A stretch of 64,000 bases of DNA from Tabrizicola thermarum (GCF_003574395.1 NZ_QMJY01000013.1:310001-374000); one strand, 5' to 3'. Shown: positions 42,394 to 51,730, numbered from the stretch's first letter. The notes: generated by a model not told the origin, from the letters alone. Numbers and translations are program-made.

Positions 42394-44037
42394 ATGAACA
42401 AAACTGAGCGTTTGAAGTTACTTTTGGAGAAAGGTCACTTTCCCGCAGAACTTCCACCACCTTTCAACACAGCGGACTTTGCCAAATACCGAAAGTCACT
42501 CGCGGCGGCTTGGCCGAACAACGATCCGCCCAAGACTGCACCGGAAGTTTACAACACTCAGCGGCTCGGCTGGAAGCGGCGAAGCTTAGCGATTGTGAAT
42601 CCAATTTCGCAGTATCACCTGAGCAAGACGATCGCAGACAACTGGATTGCAATTAAGACCTTCCTAGACACAAGCAAGATTTCGCTAGACAGCGCAAACC
42701 TAGTGAAAGAAGCAACTAGAGCCGTACCCAAACCTGATTTCTCCCGGATTGAGTTCATGAAGCTCAATGCAGGTGGGGACTTCGACCACATTCTCATAAG
42801 TGATATCTCTAGGTTTTATGGAACGATTTACACACATACACTACCTTGGGCCTTTACTGGCAAGGCATGGTGTAAAAGCCATGTTAACTCGCCTCTACTA
42901 AAGGCCACGATAGGTGATCAACTGGACCGTGCCGTTCGAAAAGGACAAGACAATCAAACTATAGGCATTCCGATTGGACCCGATACGTCTAGGATTCTAT
43001 CTGAAATTGTAGCAATTGGAATCGAGAGAGAATTCCTTAGATTGGCAAATCCAGAGATCGGCAGTGCGTATAGATTCGTTGATGATTGGTTCATCGGTCA
43101 CAACTCAGCTCAAGCCGCCGAGTCTGCCATTCGCTTTCTAGCGGAGGCTTGTGCCGAATTTGAGCTAGAATTAAATCTTGAAAAGACCAGCGTGATAAAC
43201 GCCAAGGACGAAATTGTTGAAGTGTGGCCCAATGAACTCTTAGAACTAGTAGTAAACCACACCAAAGCCAGTGAGCAAGCCCGTCAATTAAATCGATTCT
43301 TCCCAAAAGCATTCAGTTTAGCGAAGGAGAAGCCAGGGAGCAACGTAATGGACTATGCTCTGAAAGCTTCGCGCTCGTTCAGGATTGGCAAGGATACCTA
43401 TCCACTCTTTGAAAGCTACATCTTAAGGAGCGCGCGGGCTTATCCCATTACGCTCCCTACAGTCGTACAGATACTAGTTAACTACAAGAAAGACAGGGCG
43501 CCAGTCAATCTAGCGCGCTGCAAGAAGTTGATTGTGGATGAAATCAAAAGATCCGCGCCACTTCGCCATACAGCGGAAGTTTCGTGGGCACTCTTCCTTG
43601 CCAAAGCTCTAGGCATTGCAATACCCTCTTTGGAGCTTGATGTGATTGTGCGAACAGACAACGCCACGTGGGCACTGTTGGTGCTGGATCTTGAGCAGCG
43701 CGGCTTGATTGACGGAGTCTTGGACAAGACCTATTGGACAAGTCTTATGGTCGACGGTAGCTTGTATACCGCCAATTGGCTCCTTGTTTACGAGGCTGAT
43801 CTTAAGGGCTGGCTCACGCCTGCGGACCCAAACTTGATTAGCAACAATCCATGGTTCAAACCCCTTAAAGCGAAGAAGGTTAGCTTCTACGACACCAACA
43901 GGAATGTTGAGACATTCAAGAAGTCTAGATCAACTTCTATATCAGCTGCGAAAATACGGCGAGCAGTGACGCAGTCCTGGCTGGAGGCATTCCTTCGCAC
44001 AAGTTCAATACCTCCAAGCGAAGTTGCGGCTCCATGA
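42394..44037 (+). CDS. Solitary reverse transcriptase, probable antiphage (UG/Abi-like)
   Basis: A 547-residue protein with a reverse transcriptase domain in about residues 60-290. Visible motifs are the motif A aspartate Asp137 in LISDISRFYGTIY, GIPIGPDTSR (191-200, motif B region), the active-site YRFVDDWFI with Asp230-Asp231, and the LELNLEKTS segment (motif E). The N-terminal FPAELPPPFNTADFA and the long C-terminal all-helical extension resemble the unknown-group/abortive-infection reverse transcriptases rather than retrons or group II introns; no maturase or HNH domain is seen. Base use is far more AT-rich than its neighbours (26 G/C in 60 in sampled rows at 42661 and 43021), so it was acquired by transfer. 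It is a single-gene island. Which UG family it belongs to cannot be decided here. Confidence 0.87.
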   Translation: MNKTERLKLLLEKGHFPAELPPPFNTADFAKYRKSLAAAWPNNDPPKTAPEVYNTQRLGWKRRSLAIVNPISQYHLSKTIADNWIAIKTFLDTSKISLDSANLVKEATRAVPKPDFSRIEFMKLNAGGDFDHILISDISRFYGTIYTHTLPWAFTGKAWCKSHVNSPLLKATIGDQLDRAVRKGQDNQTIGIPIGPDTSRILSEIVAIGIEREFLRLANPEIGSAYRFVDDWFIGHNSAQAAESAIRFLAEACAEFELELNLEKTSVINAKDEIVEVWPNELLELVVNHTKASEQARQLNRFFPKAFSLAKEKPGSNVMDYALKASRSFRIGKDTYPLFESYILRSARAYPITLPTVVQILVNYKKDRAPVNLARCKKLIVDEIKRSAPLRHTAEVSWALFLAKALGIAIPSLELDVIVRTDNATWALLVLDLEQRGLIDGVLDKTYWTSLMVDGSLYTANWLLVYEADLKGWLTPADPNLISNNPWFKPLKAKKVSFYDTNRNVETFKKSRSTSISAAKIRRAVTQSWLEAFLRTSSIPPSEVAAP

Positions 44038-44046
44038 TTGGCTAGG

Positions 44047-44871
44047 TCACACCCTCCCAAACCACTCCTCCACCTTGTCCAGCACGTCGTCGATCAGGCC
44101 GGGGGACCTCGCCTGGGGGCCGGTGAAGCGGAGGAGCCAGCCGGTGGGGGTGGGCTCTCGGGTGATCGTCAGGCCTTGGCGGAGGCGGAGCAGCCTGCGG
44201 GGGCGGCGGGTTGTGGGGTTTGCGGGCTCGCGCGCGATGTCCAGCAGGACGGGGCGGAGGGCGGACCATTGGGTCTCCGGTCCCTTGCCCCCGTGCGGGT
44301 GGAGGGTGGCGGTGAGGAGGTCCTCATGCCCGCCGGTGATCGCGGCGGCGAGGGTGTCGAGTTGGCGGGTGGTGAGGGTTTCCGGGGCGGTGAGGAGGGG
44401 GCCGAGCGCCTCGACCACGGTCGCATGGGCGCGGAGGCGGCGGTGGGAGGATTTGGGCAGAGCGGGGAAGAGGGTGGCGATGGCGGCGTCGGGGGTGGGG
44501 AAGTGGCCCTCGGTCACGGCGTTCAGGATGAGGGCGGCCTTTTCCCACGGGGAGACGGGGGCGCGGATTTCGTTCTCGCTCACCATGGCGGTGAGGGCCT
44601 GGGCGAGGGACTGGGGGGAGCGGAGGAAGGCGGGGATGGTTTCGTGGCCGAGGGCGCGGGCTGCGGTGAGGCGGCGGAGGCCGGAGATGAGGCCGTAGCG
44701 GAAGGGCTCGCGGGGGGTGGAGAGGCGCCAGACCTCGATGGGGGTGCGCAGGCCCTCGGTCGCGATGGAGTGCTGGAGTTGGGCGAGGGCGTCGGGGTCG
44801 AGGGTGGTGCGGTCGCGGAGGAGGGCGGAGGGGTCGATTTCGGCGAGGGGGAGGTGGTGGAGAGGGTCCAT
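44047..44871 (-). CDS. Orphan ParB-domain protein
   Basis: A 274-residue ParB/Spo0J-type protein. The N-terminal ParB nuclease/CTPase-like domain shows LPLAEIDPSALLRDRTTLDP, EGLRTPIEVW and the GLRRLTAARALGHETIPAFL motif. The helix-turn-helix linker follows, with ENEIRAPVSPWEKAALI. No parA partner or parS-like site is nearby, so it is not the chromosomal partition locus. It could be an orphan regulator or plasmid-derived. GAAAGGAG precedes its start. It is convergent with the reverse transcriptase gene. Confidence 0.82.
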   Translation of the reverse strand: MDPLHHLPLAEIDPSALLRDRTTLDPDALAQLQHSIATEGLRTPIEVWRLSTPREPFRYGLISGLRRLTAARALGHETIPAFLRSPQSLAQALTAMVSENEIRAPVSPWEKAALILNAVTEGHFPTPDAAIATLFPALPKSSHRRLRAHATVVEALGPLLTAPETLTTRQLDTLAAAITGGHEDLLTATLHPHGGKGPETQWSALRPVLLDIAREPANPTTRRPRRLLRLRQGLTITREPTPTGWLLRFTGPQARSPGLIDDVLDKVEEWFGRV

Positions 44872-44937
44872 GGCGCGTGCTCCTTTCTGCGGGAGGGAAC
44901 GCCATGGGGGTTAAGGGGCGGTGAGGCGGGCGGGCGG

Positions 44938-47349
44938 TTATTCGGCCGGGACGGCCGCGCGGCGGGGCTTGAGGAAGGTGCGCTCCGCCCAGGTGTAGAG
45001 ATGCGCGCCGATGATGCCGGTGATGATCGACAGGATCAGGGCGAGCCAGGGGCGGTGTTCGCCGAAGATTTTGTCGACGAGCGAGATCATCTGGTAGTGC
45101 GTCAGGTACATGAACATCGAGGCCCCGGCGATTTCGGCGATGAGGACCTTGACCGGGGCGGGGACGATGAGCGTGCGGATGAAGAGGACGACGGCGACCC
45201 CCCCGGCGACGTAGTAGGCGGCGGAGGTGAAGTGCCAGTAGGCGAAGATGGTGACCAGCGAGAGGGCGAAGGCGAAGAGGCGCGAGGGCAGGTCGCGGGC
45301 CTGGGCGAGGACCATGCCCAAGGCGAAGCACCAGCCGTAGTGCCAGGGGGTGCGGTCGTAGTTGTAGTCGCCGGTCCACTTGAGCTCGATCACATAGTCC
45401 AGCGCGGCGGTGAAGGCGAAGAAGGCGACGGCGCTGAGCATGGGCCGGGCGGCGAAGGCGCGGCGGACCGGGGCGAAGGAGAAGAACAGCGCGGCGAGGA
45501 TCAGGATCTGGATGTAGAATTCCACGAAGTAGAAGGTGTAGCCGCGGATCGTGTCGGGGTCGAAGTAGTTCGAGACGAGCAGAAGCTCGGGCAGCTCGAA
45601 CTTGCGGGTGGCGAGTTCCAGGAATACGCCGATCAGGATCGTGGGAATCGCGACGTAGCGGATGGTGCCCCAGAGGGTGCGGGTCGAGCCGGAGCGGATG
45701 ATCTCGGGCAGCTGGAAGCGGGCGACGGAATAGCCTGCGAGCATGACGAGGAAATAGGCCGCACCCCAGTTGGGGGAGTAGACGAAGGCCTCGGTGTGCA
45801 AGGCCACGATGCAGATCATGAAGAAGGCGCGGGTCAGCGTCGCGGTTTCAAGGCGACGCCAGGAGGAGGCGTTGCTGCCGTCGGCATGGGCCTGAAGCTG
45901 GGCGACGGTCAGCTTTTCCCAGTCGTCGGGCAGCTGGCCGAAGCGGGATTCGTAGGCCAGCGAGAACTGGATGTAGTGAAGCGAGTCGCCGCCGAGCGAG
46001 TCGAAGCTGTCGTCGGGTGACACGTCCTGGCCCGGAAATTCACGGGTGAAGAGCGAGCGGACATCGGTGATCTCGCCCCTGGCCGGAGCGGTCGGGGGGG
46101 AAGTGACCTTGCGCAGGGCGAATTGCTCGGCCAGCACGCGGCGCTGGACCTTGCCGGTGCCGGTGACCGGCAGGGCGTCCAGCGCCATCACATGCAGCGC
46201 GGAACCGGCTGCGATCCCCATCTCGGCCAGCGCGGCGGTGGCGGCCTCTTTCACCTGGGCGGACTGGTCGGAGGTGCCGGCAAGGGCGACGAGGATGCCA
46301 TCGCCCCGCTGGGCGTCGGGGACCTTGGCGACAGCGATCTGGAGCCCTGGCTTCAACCGGGCGCGGATGCGGTCTTCCAGCTGGTCGGGCACGACTTTCT
46401 GACCGCCGCAATTGATGAGATCATCGGCGCGCCCGTCGAAGAACAGATACCCGTCCTGAAGATGGCCGAGGTCGTTGGTCTGGAGCCAGCCCTCGGCGTC
46501 GGTCAGGTCGTGCAGCCCGTCGGCGTCGATGCGCGACCGGGCAACCTGCGGGCCGCGGATGCGGATGCGGCCATCGGCGGAAAGGGCGACTTCGCCCTGC
46601 CCCACGGGACGACCGACCGAGTCAAGCTGGGCATCGGTGGCCTCGGAGATGACAAGGAAGGTCGAGCGCGAGGCTTCGGTCAGGCCGTAGTGCTGCACGA
46701 TCCGGGCCTTGGGGAACATCGCCCGGACCTGGCGCTTTTCGTCGGCCGTCATTGCCTGCGAGCCGATCTCCAGCCAGCGCAGCGCCTTGCCCGCGTTGCC
46801 GATGATCGCCGGATCGGCAAGCAGAATGCGCAACAGCGTCGGCACGGCAGAAAGCGCGTTGACCTCGCCCGCAGCCAGCATCCGCGCCAGTTCCATCGGA
46901 TCGAAACCGCGCGGCGGCATGTAGGCGCGGCCGCCCACTGCGCTGACGGCCCGGTAGCGCGCCATGCCAAAGCTGAAGGTGGCCGGGACACCGACATATT
47001 CGCGAATCTCGGATGTCATCTGCATCACGTCGATGATGCGTTCGGTGGTGTAGCCAAGGTTGCGGTAAGTCAGCAGGATGCCCTTGGGCAGGCCTTCGGT
47101 TCCCGAGGTGTAGCTGACCTGGGCCGGGAGATCGTCCAGGATCACGGGATGCTGTGCGGTGAACCAGCCGGTCCGGTCGCCGGGGTCGATGGTGCGGTCG
47201 ATCTGCAACCCGGGAAGCTGGTCGGCCTGCGCGGCACCCGACACCAGCACCAGCGGGCGCCGGGCTGCGTACAGCGCGAACAACTGTTCGACGAAGGCGA
47301 TCGAGTTCCTGCGAACGACAGCCGTGGCCTGAAGCTTTCCGAAATCCAT
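44938..47349 (-). CDS. Adenylation-carrier-acyltransferase 3 fusion protein
   Basis: An 803-residue three-part protein. Residues 1-410 are an AMP-forming adenylation domain, with the P-loop YTSGTEGLPKG (80-90), GLTEAS (222-227) and the catalytic Lys400 in GTGKVQRR; its N-terminus is about 100 residues shorter than usual. Residues 425-495 are an acyl/peptidyl carrier domain with phosphopantetheine Ser456 in GGDSLHY. Residues 503-803 form a membrane acyltransferase 3 (OafA-like) domain of about ten helices, starting with RAFFMICIVALHTEAF. This suggests loading of an acyl or amino acid onto the carrier and transfer to a glycan or lipid across the membrane. AGGAAG precedes the start. Substrate unknown. 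Confidence 0.85.
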   Translation of the reverse strand: MDFGKLQATAVVRRNSIAFVEQLFALYAARRPLVLVSGAAQADQLPGLQIDRTIDPGDRTGWFTAQHPVILDDLPAQVSYTSGTEGLPKGILLTYRNLGYTTERIIDVMQMTSEIREYVGVPATFSFGMARYRAVSAVGGRAYMPPRGFDPMELARMLAAGEVNALSAVPTLLRILLADPAIIGNAGKALRWLEIGSQAMTADEKRQVRAMFPKARIVQHYGLTEASRSTFLVISEATDAQLDSVGRPVGQGEVALSADGRIRIRGPQVARSRIDADGLHDLTDAEGWLQTNDLGHLQDGYLFFDGRADDLINCGGQKVVPDQLEDRIRARLKPGLQIAVAKVPDAQRGDGILVALAGTSDQSAQVKEAATAALAEMGIAAGSALHVMALDALPVTGTGKVQRRVLAEQFALRKVTSPPTAPARGEITDVRSLFTREFPGQDVSPDDSFDSLGGDSLHYIQFSLAYESRFGQLPDDWEKLTVAQLQAHADGSNASSWRRLETATLTRAFFMICIVALHTEAFVYSPNWGAAYFLVMLAGYSVARFQLPEIIRSGSTRTLWGTIRYVAIPTILIGVFLELATRKFELPELLLVSNYFDPDTIRGYTFYFVEFYIQILILAALFFSFAPVRRAFAARPMLSAVAFFAFTAALDYVIELKWTGDYNYDRTPWHYGWCFALGMVLAQARDLPSRLFAFALSLVTIFAYWHFTSAAYYVAGGVAVVLFIRTLIVPAPVKVLIAEIAGASMFMYLTHYQMISLVDKIFGEHRPWLALILSIITGIIGAHLYTWAERTFLKPRRAAVPAE

Positions 47350-47578
47350 TCTTACTTCCTGCAAAGACTTGCTAAAACGTGACCCGCGATGCGCGCTTCT
47401 AGTCCTGATTGTTGACCAAACTTTGACTGGAAAGCGGTCGGGCGGAGACAGCGTCGATTCAATGCAGGTCAGAAGTGCCGCGCCGAAGGTCGGCTGGCAA
47501 GGGCGACTGTTTCGGGTTGTTCGGAGGGCCGGTCACGATTTCCTGACCTGCACAACCTGAGGGCGCAAACCGCGCCGA
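47350..47578. other. Upstream region of the adenylation-acyltransferase gene
   Basis: 229 bases between the fusion gene and the TIGR02302 gene, both on the minus strand. No reading frame or strong hairpin was recognised. It is long enough to hold a separate promoter for the fusion gene. Confidence 0.5.
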
Positions 47579-50185
47579 TCAGAACATCTGGAGGAGACGC
47601 TTGAGGTAGTCCAGTTCTTCCAGCGGGCGGGCGAGGTCACCGGACCGGCGGCGGATTTCGTCCAGAAGTTCCTGGGCGCGCTGATCGGGAGTGTTCTGGA
47701 CCATGTTCTCGTCGGAACCGATTCGCGCCGTTTCGCCCGGGCGGCGGCCAAGCGGATCGCTGCCCTGCGGATCGGCAGAGCCGATGTCGCGGTTGCCGCC
47801 CTGCGAATCGCGGTTCTCGCGCTGTTCCTGGGCCAGCGCCTCGCCGAAATCGCGCATTCCGTTGCGGAGCGCCTCCATCGCCTCGGCCTGACGGTCGAGC
47901 GCGCCGTCAAGATCGCCGTCGCGCAGCGCCTGCTCGGCCTGTTCCATCGCGCGGCCGGCGCGGTCGAGGTTGCGGCGGCCCTCTTCGCCCTGCTCGGTGC
48001 CGTCGCCGGGAAGCTGGCCCTGCTGCAACTGGTTGAGCCGGTCGCGCAATTCGCGCTGGCGGTCGGTGAGGCTGCGGTCGTCAGCGCCGCCCTGCCCGTC
48101 GCCCTGCTGCGGGTCCTGGCCCTGCTGGTCGCCTTGTTGACCCTGGCCCTGGCTGTCGCCCTGCTGGTCGCCCTGCCCCTGCTGTTCGCCAGTGCGCGGC
48201 ACGCCCTGGAGGTCGCGGAAGGCGTCGTCGGACAGGCTTTGCTGGTCGCGCAGGGTATCGCCCAGCTCGCCCATCGGGCCGTTCTGGCCCTGCCCCTGGC
48301 CCTGACCCTGCTGGCCCTGCACCACCTGCATGTTTTCCATCAGCTGGCGCAGCTGTTCCATCAGCTCGGCGGCTTCGGCGGTCTTGCCCTGCTCCATCAG
48401 TTCCTGAAGCTTGTCGAGCATCTGCTGCAGCTGGTCGCCGGACATCATCTGGCCCTGCATCATCTGCTGTTGCTGCTGGTCGCCGGGGTTGCGCTGCGCC
48501 TCTTCGGCGAGTTCGCGCATGTATTCGTTCAGCGCCTGCTGCATTTCCTTCATCAGCTGGTCGATTTCCTCGGGCGAGGCGCCGTTCTTGATGGCCTCTT
48601 GCAGCCGGTCCTGCGCGCGTTGCAGACGGTCGAGCGCGGACTGGAGGTTCCCCTCCTCGACCATCAGGGCGATCTTCCACAACTTCTCGGCGATGGCATC
48701 GCGGTCTTCGGTGGTCAGGCTTGCCTCTTTGGCCTCAAGGTCGCGCATGAGCACGCGGAAGTGCAGGAAGGCGCGGTCGTGGCGGATGAAGCCTTCGGGG
48801 CGGTTGGTGACGGCCTTGAGGATTTCGACCGCGCGGGGGGCGTTGACGCGGTTCCACAGGATGTCGCGGCGCATCTCGATGAGCGCGGCGGCGAAGGGGT
48901 CGAAGAATCGCTTGCCGTGCAGGGTGACGGCATAGGGGGCGGAGCTGCCCTCGTTGCCGGCAGCGTCCACGGCGGTGAAGACCATGGTCACGGGCAGGTT
49001 GGCGAAGACGTGTTTCGACAGGTCGTCGACCAGGGTCGAGGTCAGTTCGGTCCGGCTGCCTTTGCGCGGCATGGGCAGGTCGAGGACGACGGGAGGGGTG
49101 GCTTCGGGATCGACTTTCAGGCCGTGGCGGCGGTCGACGCGGGCGAGGTCCAGCGTGATGGTGACGCGACCGGCGGTGACGCCGTAGTCGTCGCTGGCCT
49201 TGAAGCCCTGCTTGAAGCGGCCGTCCGCCTCGCGCGTCATCTCGCCGGTGACTTCGATGGTGGGGGCGCGGTCCGGCGTTGCGGTGATCTGCCACTCGCG
49301 CCCGCCGGGGCCTTCGATGGCCAGGTCGCCCGAGCGGGTGATGGTCAGGTCGTGGACGCCCTTGATGCCGTTCGGGACGGCGGCGGCGGGGGTGGCCTCG
49401 GTGCCGGGTTCGGGGACGGGGGGCGGGGGCACGCCGGCGACGGTCTGGGTGACGGTCAGGCTGCCTTCGGGACCGTAGAGGCGGATCTGCAGGCGGGTGC
49501 CGGTGGGGACTTCCAGCGCGGGGTCGGTGATGTCGTTGAGGTAGAGCGAGGGCTTGCCGGTATAGGCGGGGGGCTGGGCCCAGGCCTCCCACGAGGGGCC
49601 GGCGGGGGTGGCGAGGGCGGCGCCGGGGGTGAGGCCGGCGACGGAGCCTGCGCGCCAGAACGAGCCGAACAGCGCGGCCATGACGAAGGCGGTCAGCGCG
49701 ACATAGCGCAAGGAAAAGCGGTCGCGCGAGGACAGGCGCAGGTCGGGCTGGACGGGGCGGGCGCCGGCGGCGCGTTGGGCCATCCGTTCCTGGTGCGCGC
49801 GCCAGACCGCCAGCGACGCGGGGTCGGCGGTGCCGATGGCCTGGGTGTCGCGCAGGGCGGCGATGGGGCGGCCGGGCATCGTGCTGTCCAGCCGGTCCAG
49901 CGCGTCCATCGCGTTGGGCTTGCGGAACTGCTTCACGCCCCAGGCAAGAAGGCCGAGGGCGAAAAGGGCGATGACGGCGCCGCCGGCCTGCGCGTAGTGA
50001 AGGGGGCCGAGGTCCTGGACGCCGAAGGCCAGCGCGGCGAGGGTGACAAGACCCAGCGACCAGAGCGGCCAGAAGGCCCGGGCAAGCCGTTCGGCCCACA
50101 GCCCCGCCAGCGTCAGGCGCATCGGCCAGACAAGCGATTTCAGCGGGGGCGATTTCAGCGGGGGTTGGTCCTGGGGTCCGGTCAT
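47579..50185 (-). CDS. TIGR02302 family membrane protein
   Basis: An 868-residue protein of the alphaproteobacterial TIGR02302 family, function unknown. Two or three N-terminal transmembrane helices (FWPLWSLGLVTLAALAFGV; AVIALFALGLLAWGV; VALTAFVMAALFGSF) anchor it. A large periplasmic part follows. A long coiled-coil region around residues 520-650 (MEELREL-type repeats, for example LQKLQELMEQGKTAEAAEL) leads to a glutamine/glycine-rich low-complexity stretch (QGQGQQGDQQGQDPQQ). The start at 50185 has AGGTGAG upstream. It is next to lysA, as in many Rhodobacteraceae. Confidence 0.85.
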   Translation of the reverse strand: MTGPQDQPPLKSPPLKSLVWPMRLTLAGLWAERLARAFWPLWSLGLVTLAALAFGVQDLGPLHYAQAGGAVIALFALGLLAWGVKQFRKPNAMDALDRLDSTMPGRPIAALRDTQAIGTADPASLAVWRAHQERMAQRAAGARPVQPDLRLSSRDRFSLRYVALTAFVMAALFGSFWRAGSVAGLTPGAALATPAGPSWEAWAQPPAYTGKPSLYLNDITDPALEVPTGTRLQIRLYGPEGSLTVTQTVAGVPPPPVPEPGTEATPAAAVPNGIKGVHDLTITRSGDLAIEGPGGREWQITATPDRAPTIEVTGEMTREADGRFKQGFKASDDYGVTAGRVTITLDLARVDRRHGLKVDPEATPPVVLDLPMPRKGSRTELTSTLVDDLSKHVFANLPVTMVFTAVDAAGNEGSSAPYAVTLHGKRFFDPFAAALIEMRRDILWNRVNAPRAVEILKAVTNRPEGFIRHDRAFLHFRVLMRDLEAKEASLTTEDRDAIAEKLWKIALMVEEGNLQSALDRLQRAQDRLQEAIKNGASPEEIDQLMKEMQQALNEYMRELAEEAQRNPGDQQQQQMMQGQMMSGDQLQQMLDKLQELMEQGKTAEAAELMEQLRQLMENMQVVQGQQGQGQGQGQNGPMGELGDTLRDQQSLSDDAFRDLQGVPRTGEQQGQGDQQGDSQGQGQQGDQQGQDPQQGDGQGGADDRSLTDRQRELRDRLNQLQQGQLPGDGTEQGEEGRRNLDRAGRAMEQAEQALRDGDLDGALDRQAEAMEALRNGMRDFGEALAQEQRENRDSQGGNRDIGSADPQGSDPLGRRPGETARIGSDENMVQNTPDQRAQELLDEIRRRSGDLARPLEELDYLKRLLQMF

Positions 50186-50224
50186 CTCACCTGCCTGCGA
50201 CCGGGCACCCCGACGCATGCGGGG

Positions 50225-51490
50225 TCACAGCCATGGGGGGATGGTATCGCGGTTGAGGATTTCGTCAAAGCTCGGTCTGGCCCGGATGACAGCGAAGTGA
50301 TCTCCGTGGACGAGCACTTCGGGGATCAGGGGCCGGGTATTGTATTCCGATGCCATGACCGCACCATAGGCTCCGGCGCTGCGGAAGGCCACGAGGTCGC
50401 CTTCGGCCAGCAGCGGCAGGTCGCGGCCCCTGGCGAAAGTGTCGCCGGTTTCGCACACCGGGCCGACCACGTCGAACTCTTGCGTCGGGCTGGCCACGGG
50501 GGGTTCCGCGACGGGCACGATGTCGTGGTGCGCGCCATACATCGAGGGGCGGACAAGGTCGTTCATCGCCGCATCGAGGATCAGGAAGTCGCGCCCCTCG
50601 CCGTTCTTCACATAGATCACCCTGGACACCAGGATGCCCGCATTGCCCGAGATCAGGCGACCGGGCTCGATCTCGATCTCGCAGCCGAGGTCGCCCACGG
50701 TGCGCTTGATGAGGGCACCGTAGTCGGTGGGCAAGGGCGGGGCCTCGTTCGTGCGCTGGTAGGGGATGCCAAGCCCGCCGCCAAGGTCAAGGCGAGTGAT
50801 CGAATGGCCTTCGGACCGCAGGCGGCGGGTCAGGTCGGCGACCTTGAGGTAGGCCTGCTCGAAGGGCTCAAGCTCCGTGAGCTGCGAGCCGATGTGGACG
50901 TCGATGCCCACCACCTGAAGGCCCGGCAGGCGCGCGGCCTCGGCATAGACTTCCGAGGCGCGGGCGATGGGGATGCCGAACTTGTTTTCCTTCTTGCCCG
51001 TGGCGATCTTCTCATGCGTGCGGGCGTCCACGTCGGGGTTGACGCGGACGGTGATCGGCGCGGTGACGCCAAGGCTGGTGGCGACTTCGGACAGGGCCCG
51101 CATCTCGGGCTCGGATTCCACGTTGAACTGCCGGATGCCGCCCGTGAGGGCGAGGCGCATCTCGTCGCGCGTCTTGCCGACGCCGGAAAAGACGATGCGG
51201 TCGCCGGGCACCCCTGCCGCCCTGGCGCGGAGGTATTCGCCGCCCGAGACCACGTCCATCCCGGCGCCAAGGTTGCCGAGCGTCTTGAGGACGGCCACGT
51301 TCGACAGCGACTTGATCGCAAAGCAGACGAGGTGGGGCAGCGGGCTGAGGGCCTCGGTGAACAGCTGGTAGTGCCGGGTCAGGGTGGCGGTGGAATAGAC
51401 GTAGAACGGGGTGCCGACGCTGGCGGCAATGTCGGGGATGGCGACGTCTTCGGCCTGGAGGGTGCCGTTCTTGTAGAGGAAATGGTCCAT
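50225..51490 (-). CDS. lysA: Diaminopimelate decarboxylase
   Basis: A 421-residue PLP enzyme of alanine-racemase fold III that decarboxylates meso-diaminopimelate to lysine, the last step of lysine synthesis. The PLP lysine is Lys60 in CFAIKSLSN. Other hallmarks are GAGMDVVSGGEYLRA, the DVHIGSQL histidine, LDLGGGLGIPY, EPGRLISGNAG and the catalytic cysteine in GPVCETGDTFA. The start at 51490 follows GGGGA. It is upstream of TIGR02302 with 39 bases between them, so they are probably co-transcribed. Confidence 0.96.
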   Translation of the reverse strand: MDHFLYKNGTLQAEDVAIPDIAASVGTPFYVYSTATLTRHYQLFTEALSPLPHLVCFAIKSLSNVAVLKTLGNLGAGMDVVSGGEYLRARAAGVPGDRIVFSGVGKTRDEMRLALTGGIRQFNVESEPEMRALSEVATSLGVTAPITVRVNPDVDARTHEKIATGKKENKFGIPIARASEVYAEAARLPGLQVVGIDVHIGSQLTELEPFEQAYLKVADLTRRLRSEGHSITRLDLGGGLGIPYQRTNEAPPLPTDYGALIKRTVGDLGCEIEIEPGRLISGNAGILVSRVIYVKNGEGRDFLILDAAMNDLVRPSMYGAHHDIVPVAEPPVASPTQEFDVVGPVCETGDTFARGRDLPLLAEGDLVAFRSAGAYGAVMASEYNTRPLIPEVLVHGDHFAVIRARPSFDEILNRDTIPPWL

Positions 51491-51547
51491 CGCTGTCCCC
51501 GGGTGCTTCCGCGCCGTCATAGCCGGGTGGAACGGTGGTGCAAAGCG

Positions 51548-51615
51548 CCGATTTCTTCGAAGAAATCGGTTCGGAGCCTTTGCAGGCTCCGGTCCGGAAT
51601 TTTCGATGATTCCGG
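51548..51615. repeat. Cluster of three palindromes between lysA and the LacI gene
   Basis: Three hairpins in a row: a perfect 22-bp palindrome centred on CTTCGAAG with arms CCGATTTC/GAAATCGG (51548-51569); GGAGCCT/AGGCTCC with a four-base loop (51573-51590); and CCGGAAT/ATTCCGG (51594-51615). The first and third have the same arms as the two palindromes at 63463-63506, so they are copies of a repeated intergenic element. Confidence 0.75.
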
Positions 51616-51730
51616 GGTCTGCAGGGCAGGCCTTCCGCAAGGTGCCGATGGCCGGGCGACAGTGGCGCTGGACGGTTCCCACAGCGAACGGGGCATGTAT
51701 ACTTGCGTGAACTCGGAAAGGGTGCGGCGG

